From positions 2,728,001-2,792,000 of the forward strand of contig CP094685.1 in assembly GCA_022828425.1 (NCBI GenBank): a stretch of 64,000 bases of DNA. Reading direction: 5' to 3'. The notes beneath the pieces were generated by a model. It did no database searches. It was not told the DNA's origin and worked only from the letters and a program-made list of their open reading frames with translations. Positions within the stretch are counted from its first letter, which is position 1. Each line of letters opens with the position of its first letter. This stretch comes from Candidatus Thiothrix sulfatifontis. GTDB taxonomy: Bacteria; Pseudomonadota; Gammaproteobacteria; Thiotrichales; Thiotrichaceae. Positions 8,753 to 19,200 of this stretch are shown in pieces. A program made the position numbers and the translations under genes.

Positions 8753-10120
8753 ATGGAATACAAATGTTACAAGTGCAAAACATGCGGTCACATTTATAAT
8801 GAGTTCATTGGTGACCCTATATTTAATATTCCTCCAAGAACAAAATTTTCTGATTTACCCAATAATTGGTTTTGTTCAACATGTGGTGATTCTCGTGACT
8901 TATTTGATGAATACGAATGCAGCCAAGTTGAAGATATAGTAGACGATTCAATACATCACAGTACAACGCATACTGTTATTGTCGGGGCAGGTATAGCAGG
9001 CTGGTCTCTTGCAGAAAGATTAAGGTCTCATGATCTAAATATGACAATCACTATTATAACGTTAGATGATGGTGATTATTATTACAAGCCATCTATATCT
9101 GAGTCCATATCCCAAAGAAAAACTAAAACCGATTTAGTTCTCGCTCATGGACATGATAGAGCTAGTCTTCTTAATGTTAACTTATACTCAAAAACAGAAG
9201 TTTTAGGGATAAATAGAATTTCAAAACAACTAATAACATCATCAGGAAAATACAGTTATGAAAAACTTGTTCTTTCTGTAGGAGCATCCCCTATCAAAAT
9301 ATTTCCAAAAAATATTCAGCCATATATTTTCTTTTTGAATAATCTTGATCAATATGAAGCACTTGCTAGTAATTTATTAAATAACTACAAAAGTATCTTG
9401 GTGGTAGGCGCAGGATTAGTCGGCTGTGAAATATCAGATGATTTATCACGTGCTGGACATAAAATATGGCTGCATGATATATCACCTAGAATCTTATCTA
9501 AAATTGCTTCGGAAGAAGTATCCAGTTTCATTCAAAATAAGTTTAGTAAAGCCGGAGTTAAGTTTATTCTTAATTGCAGCATTTTATCTATAGAAAAAAA
9601 TAAAAATAATTTTCTTGTTAACTTTAGTTCAGGAAAGAAAATAACCTACGACATAATAATTTCTGTCGTAGGTTTAAAACCTAACATACATTTAGCTCTT
9701 AACACCGAAATTGCTACTGGTTCTGGTATAAAAGTAGATGACTACATGATGACATCTGACCCAAACATATGGGCAATTGGCGATTGCATTGAACATTCTG
9801 GAGAAACAGCCTTCTTTATTGATAATATTATGCATCAAGTAGAGATTGCAGCTAATACAATTTGTGGAAGATTTGATAAAAAATACAAAAACCCAGACTC
9901 AGTGATAACAATGAAAGCTAAAACATGCTCCTTAGAAATGAAAACAAAAGGAATAAACAACCATGATTATAAGAAAGAGATTCTATCTCATGACAATGAT
10001 TATTATCACATAAACTATTTCATCAAAAACAAACCAATTGGCTTTTACAAGTGTACCGCAAAAACAATAACACCTAATTCTCAAAGTTCAAATATTCACC
10101 AAGAGGATTTCCAATGTTAA
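8753..10120 (+). CDS. Rubredoxin fused to an NAD(P)H:rubredoxin reductase-like flavoprotein
   Basis: The 455-residue fusion begins with a complete rubredoxin (about 1-60). Its iron site is CKTCGHIYNE and FCSTCGDS, with the classic FSDLPNNW between them. It continues with an FAD/NAD(P)-dependent oxidoreductase: FAD fold VIVGAGIAGWSLAERL (about 76), NAD(P) fold ILVVGAGLVGCEISDDL (about 222), and FAD motif NIWAIGDCIEHSG (about 340). It should pass electrons from NAD(P)H through FAD to the rubredoxin iron and then to an oxygenase. The flanking N-oxygenase candidates at 7496 and 10114 are the obvious clients. AAGGAG precedes the ATG. The gene overlaps the next by 7 bases, indicating tight coupling. 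Confidence 0.88.
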   Translation: MEYKCYKCKTCGHIYNEFIGDPIFNIPPRTKFSDLPNNWFCSTCGDSRDLFDEYECSQVEDIVDDSIHHSTTHTVIVGAGIAGWSLAERLRSHDLNMTITIITLDDGDYYYKPSISESISQRKTKTDLVLAHGHDRASLLNVNLYSKTEVLGINRISKQLITSSGKYSYEKLVLSVGASPIKIFPKNIQPYIFFLNNLDQYEALASNLLNNYKSILVVGAGLVGCEISDDLSRAGHKIWLHDISPRILSKIASEEVSSFIQNKFSKAGVKFILNCSILSIEKNKNNFLVNFSSGKKITYDIIISVVGLKPNIHLALNTEIATGSGIKVDDYMMTSDPNIWAIGDCIEHSGETAFFIDNIMHQVEIAANTICGRFDKKYKNPDSVITMKAKTCSLEMKTKGINNHDYKKEILSHDNDYYHINYFIKNKPIGFYKCTAKTITPNSQSSNIHQEDFQC

Positions 10121-10881
10121 TTAGTCAGCAAGATTTCCCAAGTATAAAGTTACCTAAAACTCTTCAATGGACATATCCATTAATTGATCAAATATCAAAA
10201 AAACTTAATCCGTCATTAAATCATGAAAATAATTTCCCTTGCATTTTCGCAAGAAGAGTATTTTCCCTACTAAACTTTAGATTTCTCACTGTAAATTGGT
10301 GTGAAGATCAGCACACTTATGACTTCAACAGTTTTGCAAATGAGCTATCTTCCTTTCTGGAAGAGACTCAACAATCAGATGAAAATATAAATAATATCGA
10401 ACCATTAATTGTCTTATTTGAGCCTGTTAAGTTTATATTTAGCACACATCATTACGAAAAAATATTTTTTGATTCGCTTCAATATCTTATAGACCATGAC
10501 AAAATAGCATGGAATGGTTGTTTGCCTAAAAATCCAAATCAAGAATTCTGGACGATGTGCTTTTCAGGAGTTCAAATATTCATCAATGTAAGTCACCCAA
10601 ATCATAAAAATAGAAATAGCAGGAACTTATGCGACACACTAGTATTTGTAATTAACCCACGAGAACGATTTGATAAGTTTGCGGGAAATAATAAAAAAGG
10701 CCATAAAATAAGGGAAAGAATTAGAAATAATATTGACAAATATGATCTGATTTCTCGGAGTCCTTATCTGGGACATTATCAAGATGGCGATCTTGAATGG
10801 CCTCAGTATATGATACCAGATGATAATGACTCTCCATCCACCAAGTGTCCACTAAACTTTAATTTAGTAAAACATCAATAA
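10114..10881 (+). CDS. YqcI/YcgG-family protein, candidate heme-dependent N-oxygenase
   Basis: The 255-residue protein fits the YqcI/YcgG family: NFPCIFARRV near residue 45, the FWTMCFSGVQIFINVSHP block (about 145-165), NRNSRNLCD, INPRERFDKF, and a terminal DLEWPQYMIPDDND. Characterised members include GntA of guanitoxin synthesis and RohS of azomycin synthesis, both heme-dependent N-oxygenases acting on guanidine or amino nitrogens. The start overlaps the rubredoxin-reductase gene by 7 bases with GAGG upstream, so the two are probably co-translated. The substrate cannot be read from sequence. An aminotransferase of the ornithine group and an amino-acid permease downstream hint at a basic amino acid (inference). 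Confidence 0.75.
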   Translation: MLISQQDFPSIKLPKTLQWTYPLIDQISKKLNPSLNHENNFPCIFARRVFSLLNFRFLTVNWCEDQHTYDFNSFANELSSFLEETQQSDENINNIEPLIVLFEPVKFIFSTHHYEKIFFDSLQYLIDHDKIAWNGCLPKNPNQEFWTMCFSGVQIFINVSHPNHKNRNSRNLCDTLVFVINPRERFDKFAGNNKKGHKIRERIRNNIDKYDLISRSPYLGHYQDGDLEWPQYMIPDDNDSPSTKCPLNFNLVKHQ

Positions 10882-10894
10882 CAAGGATATTATT

Positions 10895-12127
10895 ATGTAT
10901 GAACTGAAAAAGACATTAGGTTTTTTTAGTGGAACCGCTTTATTTCTCAACATTGTAATCGGCGCTGGATTATTGATATTACCAGGAATTGTTTATCAGC
11001 AAGTTGGTCAAAATGCGATTATTTCATGGGCATTGGTTTCACTCATATCAGTTCCAATTCTAATTATTTTTACCATCCTAGGAGTATACTTTCCCAATTC
11101 TGGGGGAGTTGCTTATTATGCAGAAAAGGCATTTGGAAATATCGGGAGAAACTTTGCAACATTGTTACTTCTAGGAGCTGTGGCATTCGGTTTACCATCA
11201 ATTGCACTAACAGGTGCTTATTACTTGTCAGCAATACTCCCTTTTCAATATCATTTTTACGCTGCACTATTAATATTGTTACCAACGCTATTACATCTTT
11301 TTTCTGGAAAGCATATTTCCACCATCACCACGACTATTGGCTCTACGGTTATAGTTTTTATTATAATTCTACTTTTTTTTGCAATAAGAGATGCTCAAGG
11401 AATAGAAACCATAAAGCTACCACATATCAATAATAATATATTTGATTTATTCTCTCCTTTTATGATTATATTTTTTGCATTCACCGGATGGGAAATTGGT
11501 GCTCATTCTGCTGAAGAGTTCAAAAACCCAAAACGTGATTTTCCAATAGCTATGTTATTTTCTTTTTTGATTACAACTATACTTTATCTTACTGTGGCTT
11601 TTCTTGTTCAACAAGAAGAAAACATAACAGATCCTCTTACTCCATTCATTGGAATATTGAAGAAGGCACTGGGTGATAAGGCTGTATTGCTTGTATCACT
11701 GTTGGCAACACTTATTGTGTTTGCCAATTTATTTGGTGCTATATGGGGAGTTTCAAGATTAGTATACTCTCTCAGTCGGGACAAGATTATACCAAAGTAT
11801 TTTAGCCTTACGAATAAACAAGGCACACCTATTTATGCCATTATTCTCACGAACACAGCATTATTATTTGTTTTGGCATTAGACTATTATAATTTCCTTA
11901 GCATTGAAAGTATGCTATCCATAGCAGGACAAAACTTTCTTATTTTATATGGAGTAGCAAGTTGTGCTCTTTTTTTCTTATCCAAAAAACTATTATTTAA
12001 AATAATATCAATCACCGTTGTCTTAATCATATCAATAATCATTATTTTTGGAGGTGTTTTTCTGCTATATCCCCTAGCAATACTAATCATTTCATATGCA
12101 ATAAATTTTACGGGAAACAAGAATTAA
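10895..12127 (+). CDS. APC-superfamily amino-acid transporter
   Basis: The 410-residue integral membrane protein has about 11-12 hydrophobic segments. The first helix carries the APC signature NIVIGAGLLILPG (about 20-32), and FAFTGWEIGAHSAEEFKNPKRDFP (helix 6 to loop 6-7, given here only as its position, about 190-212) follows. It resembles the YjeH-type amino-acid exporters or exchangers more than large permeases. It lies 13 bases after the YcgG-family gene with AAGGA before the ATG, and the aminotransferase starts 1 base after its stop. It could import the precursor or export the product of the N-oxygenation operon; the direction is not determinable. Confidence 0.83.
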   Translation: MYELKKTLGFFSGTALFLNIVIGAGLLILPGIVYQQVGQNAIISWALVSLISVPILIIFTILGVYFPNSGGVAYYAEKAFGNIGRNFATLLLLGAVAFGLPSIALTGAYYLSAILPFQYHFYAALLILLPTLLHLFSGKHISTITTTIGSTVIVFIIILLFFAIRDAQGIETIKLPHINNNIFDLFSPFMIIFFAFTGWEIGAHSAEEFKNPKRDFPIAMLFSFLITTILYLTVAFLVQQEENITDPLTPFIGILKKALGDKAVLLVSLLATLIVFANLFGAIWGVSRLVYSLSRDKIIPKYFSLTNKQGTPIYAIILTNTALLFVLALDYYNFLSIESMLSIAGQNFLILYGVASCALFFLSKKLLFKIISITVVLIISIIIIFGGVFLLYPLAILIISYAINFTGNKN

Positions 12128-12128
12128 T

Positions 12129-13301
12129 ATGCAAACTATTTTTCGCAATATTATGCAAACCGCTTCACGACCTGAGCTTATTTTTGAACAAGGTAGTGGC
12201 AGTTGGCTGACCGATCATAATGGCAAACAATACCTTGATTTTGTTCAGGGTTGGGCTGTGAACACACTAGGGCACTGCCCCGCTGTAATTACCAATACAC
12301 TTAACCAACAAAGCAGCCGTCTAATTAATGCCAGCCCCGCATTTTATAATCGCCCAATGTTAGAATGTGCTGAAGAGTTGACACACCACTCTGTTTTCGA
12401 TCAGGTATTTTTTGCTAATAGTGGTGCAGAAGCCAACGAAGGTGCAATCAAACTGGCGCGTAAATGGGGAAAGGTACATAAAAATGGAGCATGGAAAATA
12501 ATAACTTTCGATAACAGTTTTCACGGCAGAACATTAACCACAATGGCAGCCAGCGGCAAACCAGCATTCGCACCGATGTTTGAACCCAAAACGCCGGGGT
12601 TTACCAAAGTCTCGTTTAATGAAGCCGAAGCAGTACGGCAAGCCATTGATACCGAAACCGTCGCCATCATGATTGAACCGATTCAAGGTGAAGCAGGTGT
12701 TATCCCCGCTACACCCGAATTCCTGCACACCTTACGTCAGCTTGCAGATGAACATAACCTGCTGCTGATTTGCGATGAAGTCCAAACAGGCATGGGCAGG
12801 ACAGGCGATTTGTTTGCCTACCAAGGCTACGGCATTGAACCTGACATCATGACACTGGGCAAAGGGTTGGGCGGTGGTGTACCGATTTCCGCGTTACTGG
12901 CAAAACACCACGCTTGTGTATTCACCGCAGGCGAACAAGGCGGCACATACAATGGTAATCCGCTCATGACAGCCGTTGCTTACAGTGTTATTCAAGCCAT
13001 CACCCAACCTGATTTTTTATCAACAGTCCGCGAACGTAGCCAGCTATTGCGTGATGCTCTCTCCTCGCTTTCCCTCCAATCTGGCTTAGGCGAAATACGA
13101 GGCAGAGGTTTGTTGTTAGCATTGGATACAGGAACATTAGATGCTGCTGCCATTGTACAAGCCTGCTTTGAACAAGGCTTATTGATCAACACACCACAGC
13201 CACATACTTTGCGCTTTATGCCTGCATTGAATGTGGCAGAGACAGAAATCAAGCAAATGACGACCATTTTAAGCGCAGTTTTGTCAACTGACCGTTTGTG
13301 A
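12129..13301 (+). CDS. Class-III PLP aminotransferase, acetylornithine aminotransferase-like
   Basis: The 390-residue protein is full length for the ArgD/acetylornithine aminotransferase group. FVQGWAVNTLGH is near residue 38, FFANSGAEANEGAIKLAR is the cofactor-phosphate loop, and ICDEVQTGMGRTG and the lysine in MTLGKGLGGGVPISA (about 240) are the PLP site. It starts 1 base after the permease stop and is the last gene of the 8753-13301 operon. Its base composition is higher in GC than the three genes before it, so it may have a different history. The TGA stop overlaps a GTG that opens the duplicated mfd segment. Whether it serves arginine synthesis or the neighbouring pathway is open. Confidence 0.85.
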   Translation: MQTIFRNIMQTASRPELIFEQGSGSWLTDHNGKQYLDFVQGWAVNTLGHCPAVITNTLNQQSSRLINASPAFYNRPMLECAEELTHHSVFDQVFFANSGAEANEGAIKLARKWGKVHKNGAWKIITFDNSFHGRTLTTMAASGKPAFAPMFEPKTPGFTKVSFNEAEAVRQAIDTETVAIMIEPIQGEAGVIPATPEFLHTLRQLADEHNLLLICDEVQTGMGRTGDLFAYQGYGIEPDIMTLGKGLGGGVPISALLAKHHACVFTAGEQGGTYNGNPLMTAVAYSVIQAITQPDFLSTVRERSQLLRDALSSLSLQSGLGEIRGRGLLLALDTGTLDAAAIVQACFEQGLLINTPQPHTLRFMPALNVAETEIKQMTTILSAVLSTDRL

Positions 13302-14689
13302 TTAAATCGCTGTCACGCTTCAAGACCGGCAAGGAAACCAGCAAGGCACTGGAGGCACTCGCCTCCGGCAAGATCGACATCGTGATCGGTACGCACAAGC
13401 TGTTGCAGGACGATGTGCATTTCAAGCAACTGGGGCTGGTGATTATCGACGAAGAACACCGCTTCGGGGTGCGCGACAAGGAGCAGATGAAAAAGCTGCG
13501 TGCCAATGTCGATATGTTGACCATGACCGCCACGCCGATTCCGCGCACGCTGAATATGTCGCTGTCGGGCTTGCGCGATTTGTCGATCATTGCCACCCCG
13601 CCGACGCAACGCCACGCGATCAAAACCTTTGTGTGCGAGTGGAACAAGACCATCATTCAGGAAGCGTGTGCGCGGGAATTGTCACGCGGCGGGCAGGTGT
13701 ACGTGCTGCACAATGAGGTCAAAACCATCGACAAGGTGGAGCAGGAACTGAGCGCGATGTTGCCCGGTGTGACGGTGCGCCATGCCCACGGGCAGATGCG
13801 GGCGCACGATCTGGAAAGCATCATGAGCGACTTTTACCACCAGCGTTTCCAGATTCTGATTGCCACCACCATCATTGAAAGCGGCATCGACGTGCCGACC
13901 GCCAACACGATTTTGATCAACCGTGCTGACAAGCTGGGGCTGGCGCAGTTGCACCAGTTGCGCGGGCGGGTCGGGCGTTCGCACCACCGCGCTTATGCCT
14001 ATCTGATTGCGCCGCCGAAATCCGCGCTTACGCCGGATGCGGTCAAGCGGCTGGAAGCGATTGAATCGCTGGAAGAATTGGGGGTTGGTTTCACGCTGGC
14101 GACGCACGATCTGGAGATTCGCGGCGCGGGCGAATTGCTCGGCGAAGGGCAAAGCGGGCAGATTCAGGAAATCGGTTTCAACCTCTACAACGACTTGCTG
14201 GAACGGGCGGTGAAGGCGTTGAAATCGGGCAAAGTGCCGGAATTGAGCGCCACCAGCCGCCGCACCACGGTGGAATTGGGTGCGCCTGCGTTGATCCCGG
14301 ACGATTATTTGCCGGATGTCCATGCGCGGCTGATCCTCTACAAACGCATTGCCAGCGCGGAATCGCAGGCGGCACTGGACGAATTGCGGGTGGAAATGAT
14401 CGACCGCTTCGGGCTGCTGCCAGAACCGACCAAGACGCTGTTCAGCGTCACGCGGGTCAAGCTGCTGGCGCAGGAATTGGGCATCCGCAAGCTGGATATG
14501 CACGTCAAGGGTGGGCGGATTATCTTTGACGACAAACCGAATATTGACCCGATGAAGGTGATTACGTTGATCCAGAAACGCCCGTGGGTGTTTAAGCTGG
14601 ATGGGCAGGATAAGTTAAGGTTTGAGATTGAACTCCCGACGGTGGAGGAGCGGGAGGAGTGGGTGGTGAAGTTGATGGGGGAGATTTAA
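13298..14689 (+). pseudogene. mfd: Duplicated C-terminal part of Mfd
   Basis: A 463-codon open frame encodes the last third of Mfd (second RecA lobe, translocation motif and D7 region). It lacks the UvrB-like, RNAP-binding and Walker A parts, so it cannot act as Mfd. Homology to the complete gene starts at 13305. The GTG at 13298 belongs to the junction and overlaps the aminotransferase TGA, so low-level coupled translation is possible. The sequence is practically identical to 3038-4417. Its end (GEI then stop) differs from the complete gene, consistent with this being the displaced original 3' end of mfd. Confidence 0.92.
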
Positions 14690-14711
14690 CTCAATGTAAG
14701 AGAGTTTCCTC

Positions 14712-14787
14712 ATGACAATTGAAGAGTCGACATTCTTAAAATTTATGATAAATTAATGCAAACATTAAAGTCGAAATCAATTGTCAT
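14712..14787. repeat. Inverted repeat pair in the mfd-fragment/helicase-unit gap
   Basis: ATGACAATTG (14712-14721) and CAATTGTCAT (14778-14787) are perfect 10-base inverted repeats 56 bases apart, between two convergent genes. They may form a bidirectional terminator or mark an element end. No gene is supported in 14690-14827. Confidence 0.4.
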
Positions 14788-14827
14788 AAGGAATATAGAG
14801 AAATGTATTTATCAAAGCATCTAAAAA

Positions 14828-16243
14828 TCAATTTTTGTCGACCAGATCTTTTAACAAACCTAGATTATTTGGTTTATCAAATGCCTGAAAGCCAACAAGA
14901 TACTCGTTTACCACTTTTTCGACTTTACTGATCACATCTAATTCTTTAGTAAAAAATCCAAGAGGAAGTGTGACAGGAAGTGCGTTTGGATAACGAATAT
15001 GATAACAGATAACAGCCAGCTTCCCTGGTATCAATAAAATTTCCACGCACCCATTTAACAGCCCCTCTAGCAACCCATATAAGCCTTTATCATATGATTT
15101 CAAGTCTTTTCGCCAATCTTTAATACCTTTTTTATCTTTTTCTCCACATATCGGCAAAAACAATTTTGGGCTATAAAGCACTTTTTTCTCATTGGAGGCA
15201 GCTTGATTAAAAAAATCTTCAACACAAGATAGCCATTTAAGACTTTTTCCCCAGAAGACATCAGAAGGCGCAACCCATATAAAATCTAATATATTTGAGT
15301 CACTATTTAAAATATCATTAATTATATTCACCAAGCTTTTCCAGTTATCTCTTTTGTAAATAGGCCCAAGAAAATAACTTCTAGAATAATTATCTAAATT
15401 TTCAGATGAAAGACTATCTGAAAGCAATCTCAAATCAACCGAATTATTCGTCAAAAATTTTTGAGTTTCTTTATCTTCCAACAAATTCATGGCACTAGCA
15501 ATATCGGGAATATTGCTAGATACATAAATATTAGATAAAGTTGAAGTAATTGACTCATGAACTAAAGAAGAGTCAGTAAGAATATTAAAGTCTGCTCTCT
15601 CAACAGGCATTCCATCTTCATCTATACGGAACTCAACGCTTAAACGAATCGGTTCTTGCCCAAGTTTGTTGACAGATTCAACAGTATAAATCGATGGCTT
15701 TTCTGCTGCTTCATTATTACGAACTTGGGGAATAAAGCCTTTCTCAAGAATTTCATAGAACTGATGCTGAAAACTTATTTGTGCATTTTTCTCACTGTTT
15801 GCAATATTTTCATTATTGGCCTGCAATGCAATTCCTGCACTCCACTTCTCATTAGTTCTTCCCTTGCCCACACAGTAAAAGCTTATAAGCTCAAATGAAA
15901 ATACACCACCAGTTTCCATAACAGTGGAAAGCTGCGGAGGAAAACCAAGTGAAATAAAATAATTCCTTGAATGAAAAGTTAAGCCTAACTTACCAGAATC
16001 AATAAATTGCACCTCGCCACGCTTCATTAAATCCGAAATAGCTTCTTCTATTTCATTCGCTGACAAACCAAAATAATTAGCTATTTGCAATTTTGTCATC
16101 GGGGATATATGTAAAAGACGAAGAATAAACTCCCTAATAAACGGGAGACCTTTATTGGTTACATAAGAAAATCGTATATTAAATCGATGAACAGGCAATA
16201 AGAAATCCACATCATGATATGCAGCCGTTAATTCAGTTTTCAT
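14828..16243 (-). CDS. Hypothetical partner of the NERD/kinase/helicase protein
   Basis: The 471-residue protein is unrecognised. Residues about 35-85 look like a winged-helix DNA-binding segment (LRLLHISPMTKLQIANYFG, then IEEAISDLMKRGEVQFI). The remainder is a mixed alpha/beta region without clear motifs, ending in a segment with ILLIPGKLAVICYH. Its ATG shares one base with the stop of the upstream 1655-residue gene (TAATG), so the two are translationally coupled and probably function together. AT-rich composition matches its partner. A DNA-recognition or regulatory subunit of a defence complex is a guess from context. Confidence 0.7.
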   Translation of the reverse strand: MKTELTAAYHDVDFLLPVHRFNIRFSYVTNKGLPFIREFILRLLHISPMTKLQIANYFGLSANEIEEAISDLMKRGEVQFIDSGKLGLTFHSRNYFISLGFPPQLSTVMETGGVFSFELISFYCVGKGRTNEKWSAGIALQANNENIANSEKNAQISFQHQFYEILEKGFIPQVRNNEAAEKPSIYTVESVNKLGQEPIRLSVEFRIDEDGMPVERADFNILTDSSLVHESITSTLSNIYVSSNIPDIASAMNLLEDKETQKFLTNNSVDLRLLSDSLSSENLDNYSRSYFLGPIYKRDNWKSLVNIINDILNSDSNILDFIWVAPSDVFWGKSLKWLSCVEDFFNQAASNEKKVLYSPKLFLPICGEKDKKGIKDWRKDLKSYDKGLYGLLEGLLNGCVEILLIPGKLAVICYHIRYPNALPVTLPLGFFTKELDVISKVEKVVNEYLVGFQAFDKPNNLGLLKDLVDKN

Positions 16244-19200
16244 TAGAATTGCTCCACTGCTTTATTACTATCTAAAAATATATAACCGTTTTCACTACCT
16301 TTATCAAGCATATATGAAACCACTCTACCAAGTGGCAAGTTTCGATTTTTAGTACGCCACATATCGGTGGCTCCTACTATAATAAGCCTGTCCATAGCGC
16401 GAGATAAAGCAACATTAATTCGATTGGGAGAGCGAAGAAATCTAGGCGCTTGCTCTTTATCATAAGCCGTAATTGATAAAATAATTATTCTATTTTCCTT
16501 GCCCTGATAACTATCCACAGTGTCTATCTTAATTAATTCTTTAAAGCCATCATCCCATGACACTTCATTAAACTTTTGCCTAATAAGCTTTTTCTGCTCA
16601 CTGTACATACAAATAACTCCAATAGCTGGTTCATCTTTTTTTGCTATTTTGGATAATTCATAAACAAAATTATCATTCTTAGAAAAAGACTTTAATATTT
16701 TAATTATAACATCAGCTTCATGGCGATTATAAATACTGGAACCACGATCATCTCGATGATATGCTCTTTCTTTCATCAAAGATGTATCTATCCATGTAAC
16801 CGTTTTTTTCAACACTTGTAATTCATTTACATATATATCAGGAATTATTCTGTCTCCATTTTTTAACTTTTCGTCATAAAAAGTATGCGAAACTAAATTA
16901 CCTATTTCAGGTGCCATACGATACTGAGTTAATAGTTGAACACCTGTTTGATGACCATATGATGATTCAAATGCGCGAGCAAAATCACTTTGTAGTAATT
17001 CATCCAACTCCTCTCCTTTAACTGGAATCCCTAGCTTTCTAGCAAGTGCTTGTTTATGTGGCTTAGAATAAAGAGGAGGTAATTGTTGATGATCTCCTAC
17101 TAATAAGATACGTTTACCAGACTGCATGGCAATTGCTAATTCACTAGCTATAGAGCGTGCAGCCTCATCAATAATAACCCAATCATACTGGTTATTTTGA
17201 ATGCCAATGTGAGGCTGACCGATACCGACACATGTACCAGTCACTAGCTGTCTTGAACGAGCAAGAAACTCATCATAGTTTACGCGGTCGGTTTCTAAAA
17301 CATTAAGCATCTCCCGTGTTATCTTTGCCAAAGCTTGAGCATGACGAGATTCATCAGGACGAATATTAAAATCATCATCTAATTTTGATACCAAAAGCTC
17401 TCTTGACTTTCTAAGGTCATCACCAGCGGAAAGGTCCAGATCATAATCTACTTTTAAAGACTCTCTAAGTCTAGAATCCATCTCAGCAATCAGTTTCTTT
17501 ATTTCCTTCTTGTCATGATCATCTACATCTTTAGTAGCCAAAGTATTAAATAAGGAAACATATTTATCAATTTGATTGAAAATCTTTAATTCGGCACTGA
17601 CTAACCTAGATAAATACTCAGCTTGCAATCCTAGAGCGTCACTAAGCATTTCGATACGATACTTAAATTCAGCTTTAAATAACTCTCTTTTTTCAGAGAT
17701 AATTGAATTTGAATATACATCTTTTAATCCAACTGAAACTGCACCTTCTCTATTGCTAAATCGAACCACTTCTAAATGTGTTCCTAATCTTGAACAGTGC
17801 TTACGTATTCTTTCTGCGGCAGTATTTACTGCCTCATGGGACTGACTTACTAAAAGTATTTGTTTAGCCACACCTTTTTCTATAAGAAAATGAACAAATG
17901 CAGCAATGAACTCTGTTTTTCCTGTACCGGGGGGGCCTTGCAGCATGGATAAAGGTCCATTTTTGACAAGTTTTATAAAGCCTTCTCGTTGTTGAGCATT
18001 AAGACTAATTTCATTACCATGCTCATCATCTCTATCATAACGATCTAAATCATTATTGGTAACATCTATGTTGTATATAACTGCGGGCTTTTTACAGGAT
18101 GGCTCGAAGTAATCCACTATATCAGGAATTACACTTTCTCTATCAAGTAATCTCTCCAATGCCACTTTACGTTTAATATACGATGCTCGATCTTGCTTTG
18201 TTCTAAAAAATACCAAATCGCCTTCTTTTAATTTATATGCACGCCCTCGAACCTTTTCCAACCTAACTTCATTAATTAATGATTTTTTCAACAAAACATT
18301 TCCAAGTGCTATTTCTTTATCATCATCAACTAATATCGCCTCGATTTCATCAATTTTATTGAAACCACCAAGTACATCAACATCAGACTTATATGGAATA
18401 ATTAATTCCCCTGAGCTTTCTTTTGCAGGAACTGGATCAGCATAAACTTCAATATAAGGATATGACTCAGTTTCTGTCTTAAGAATTGCCTTCCAAAGCT
18501 TTGAGGTTGAAATTTCAGGAACTTCAAAACTATCAATAACTTCCAAGTCATCAATTTTTTGGAAAGCTTCACGTAGCTGCTCAGTCAATCCATCACTTTC
18601 ATCATCTTTAAATAATAAAGTTACTGCTCGTTTAAATTCTTCATTATTCGCAAGTCGTTGAGATATAGCATTAAGATCATTATTCTCTCCCGGCATAATT
18701 TTTATTGGAAATTGCAAGTCAAGCTGACTCGAATCTGCATCTTCTTTTTTTATAGAATTCCACTGTTTTGGAGGAAAACCAATGGTAAAAGAATTTTCCT
18801 GAATTTTATATATTGCATCGAAATTTCCGCCAACCCCAATAAAACGCACTCGCGCATCAGAATTATCTTTATGACTTTTTTCAATCTTAACATAAAGATG
18901 ACCATTATCTGGATAAATAATTGATGGAGCGAAGTTTCCTCTTATTGTAATAGCTACTAACTCTGCATCTACTTCGTTTGACAAGGAACTTATAGTTTTA
19001 TGAAAACGTAACAGACTTTTAAAGCCAAACAGTATATCTCTTAATTCAAGCAAAACAACTGAACTAATCTGTGGATAATCAATCGAATCATAACCCCACT
19101 CCATACCTAATAATTCGCAACTCATACGCATCACTGCAAAATTATCACGCTCAAATGCAGTGCAAGTATCAATGTTTTCTGGACTATAACGATGGTTTTT

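Noticed and set aside
13298..14689. The second mfd frame as a functional stand-alone helicase
   Set aside because: It lacks Walker A and the DEEH box half of the translocase and begins at a recombination junction.
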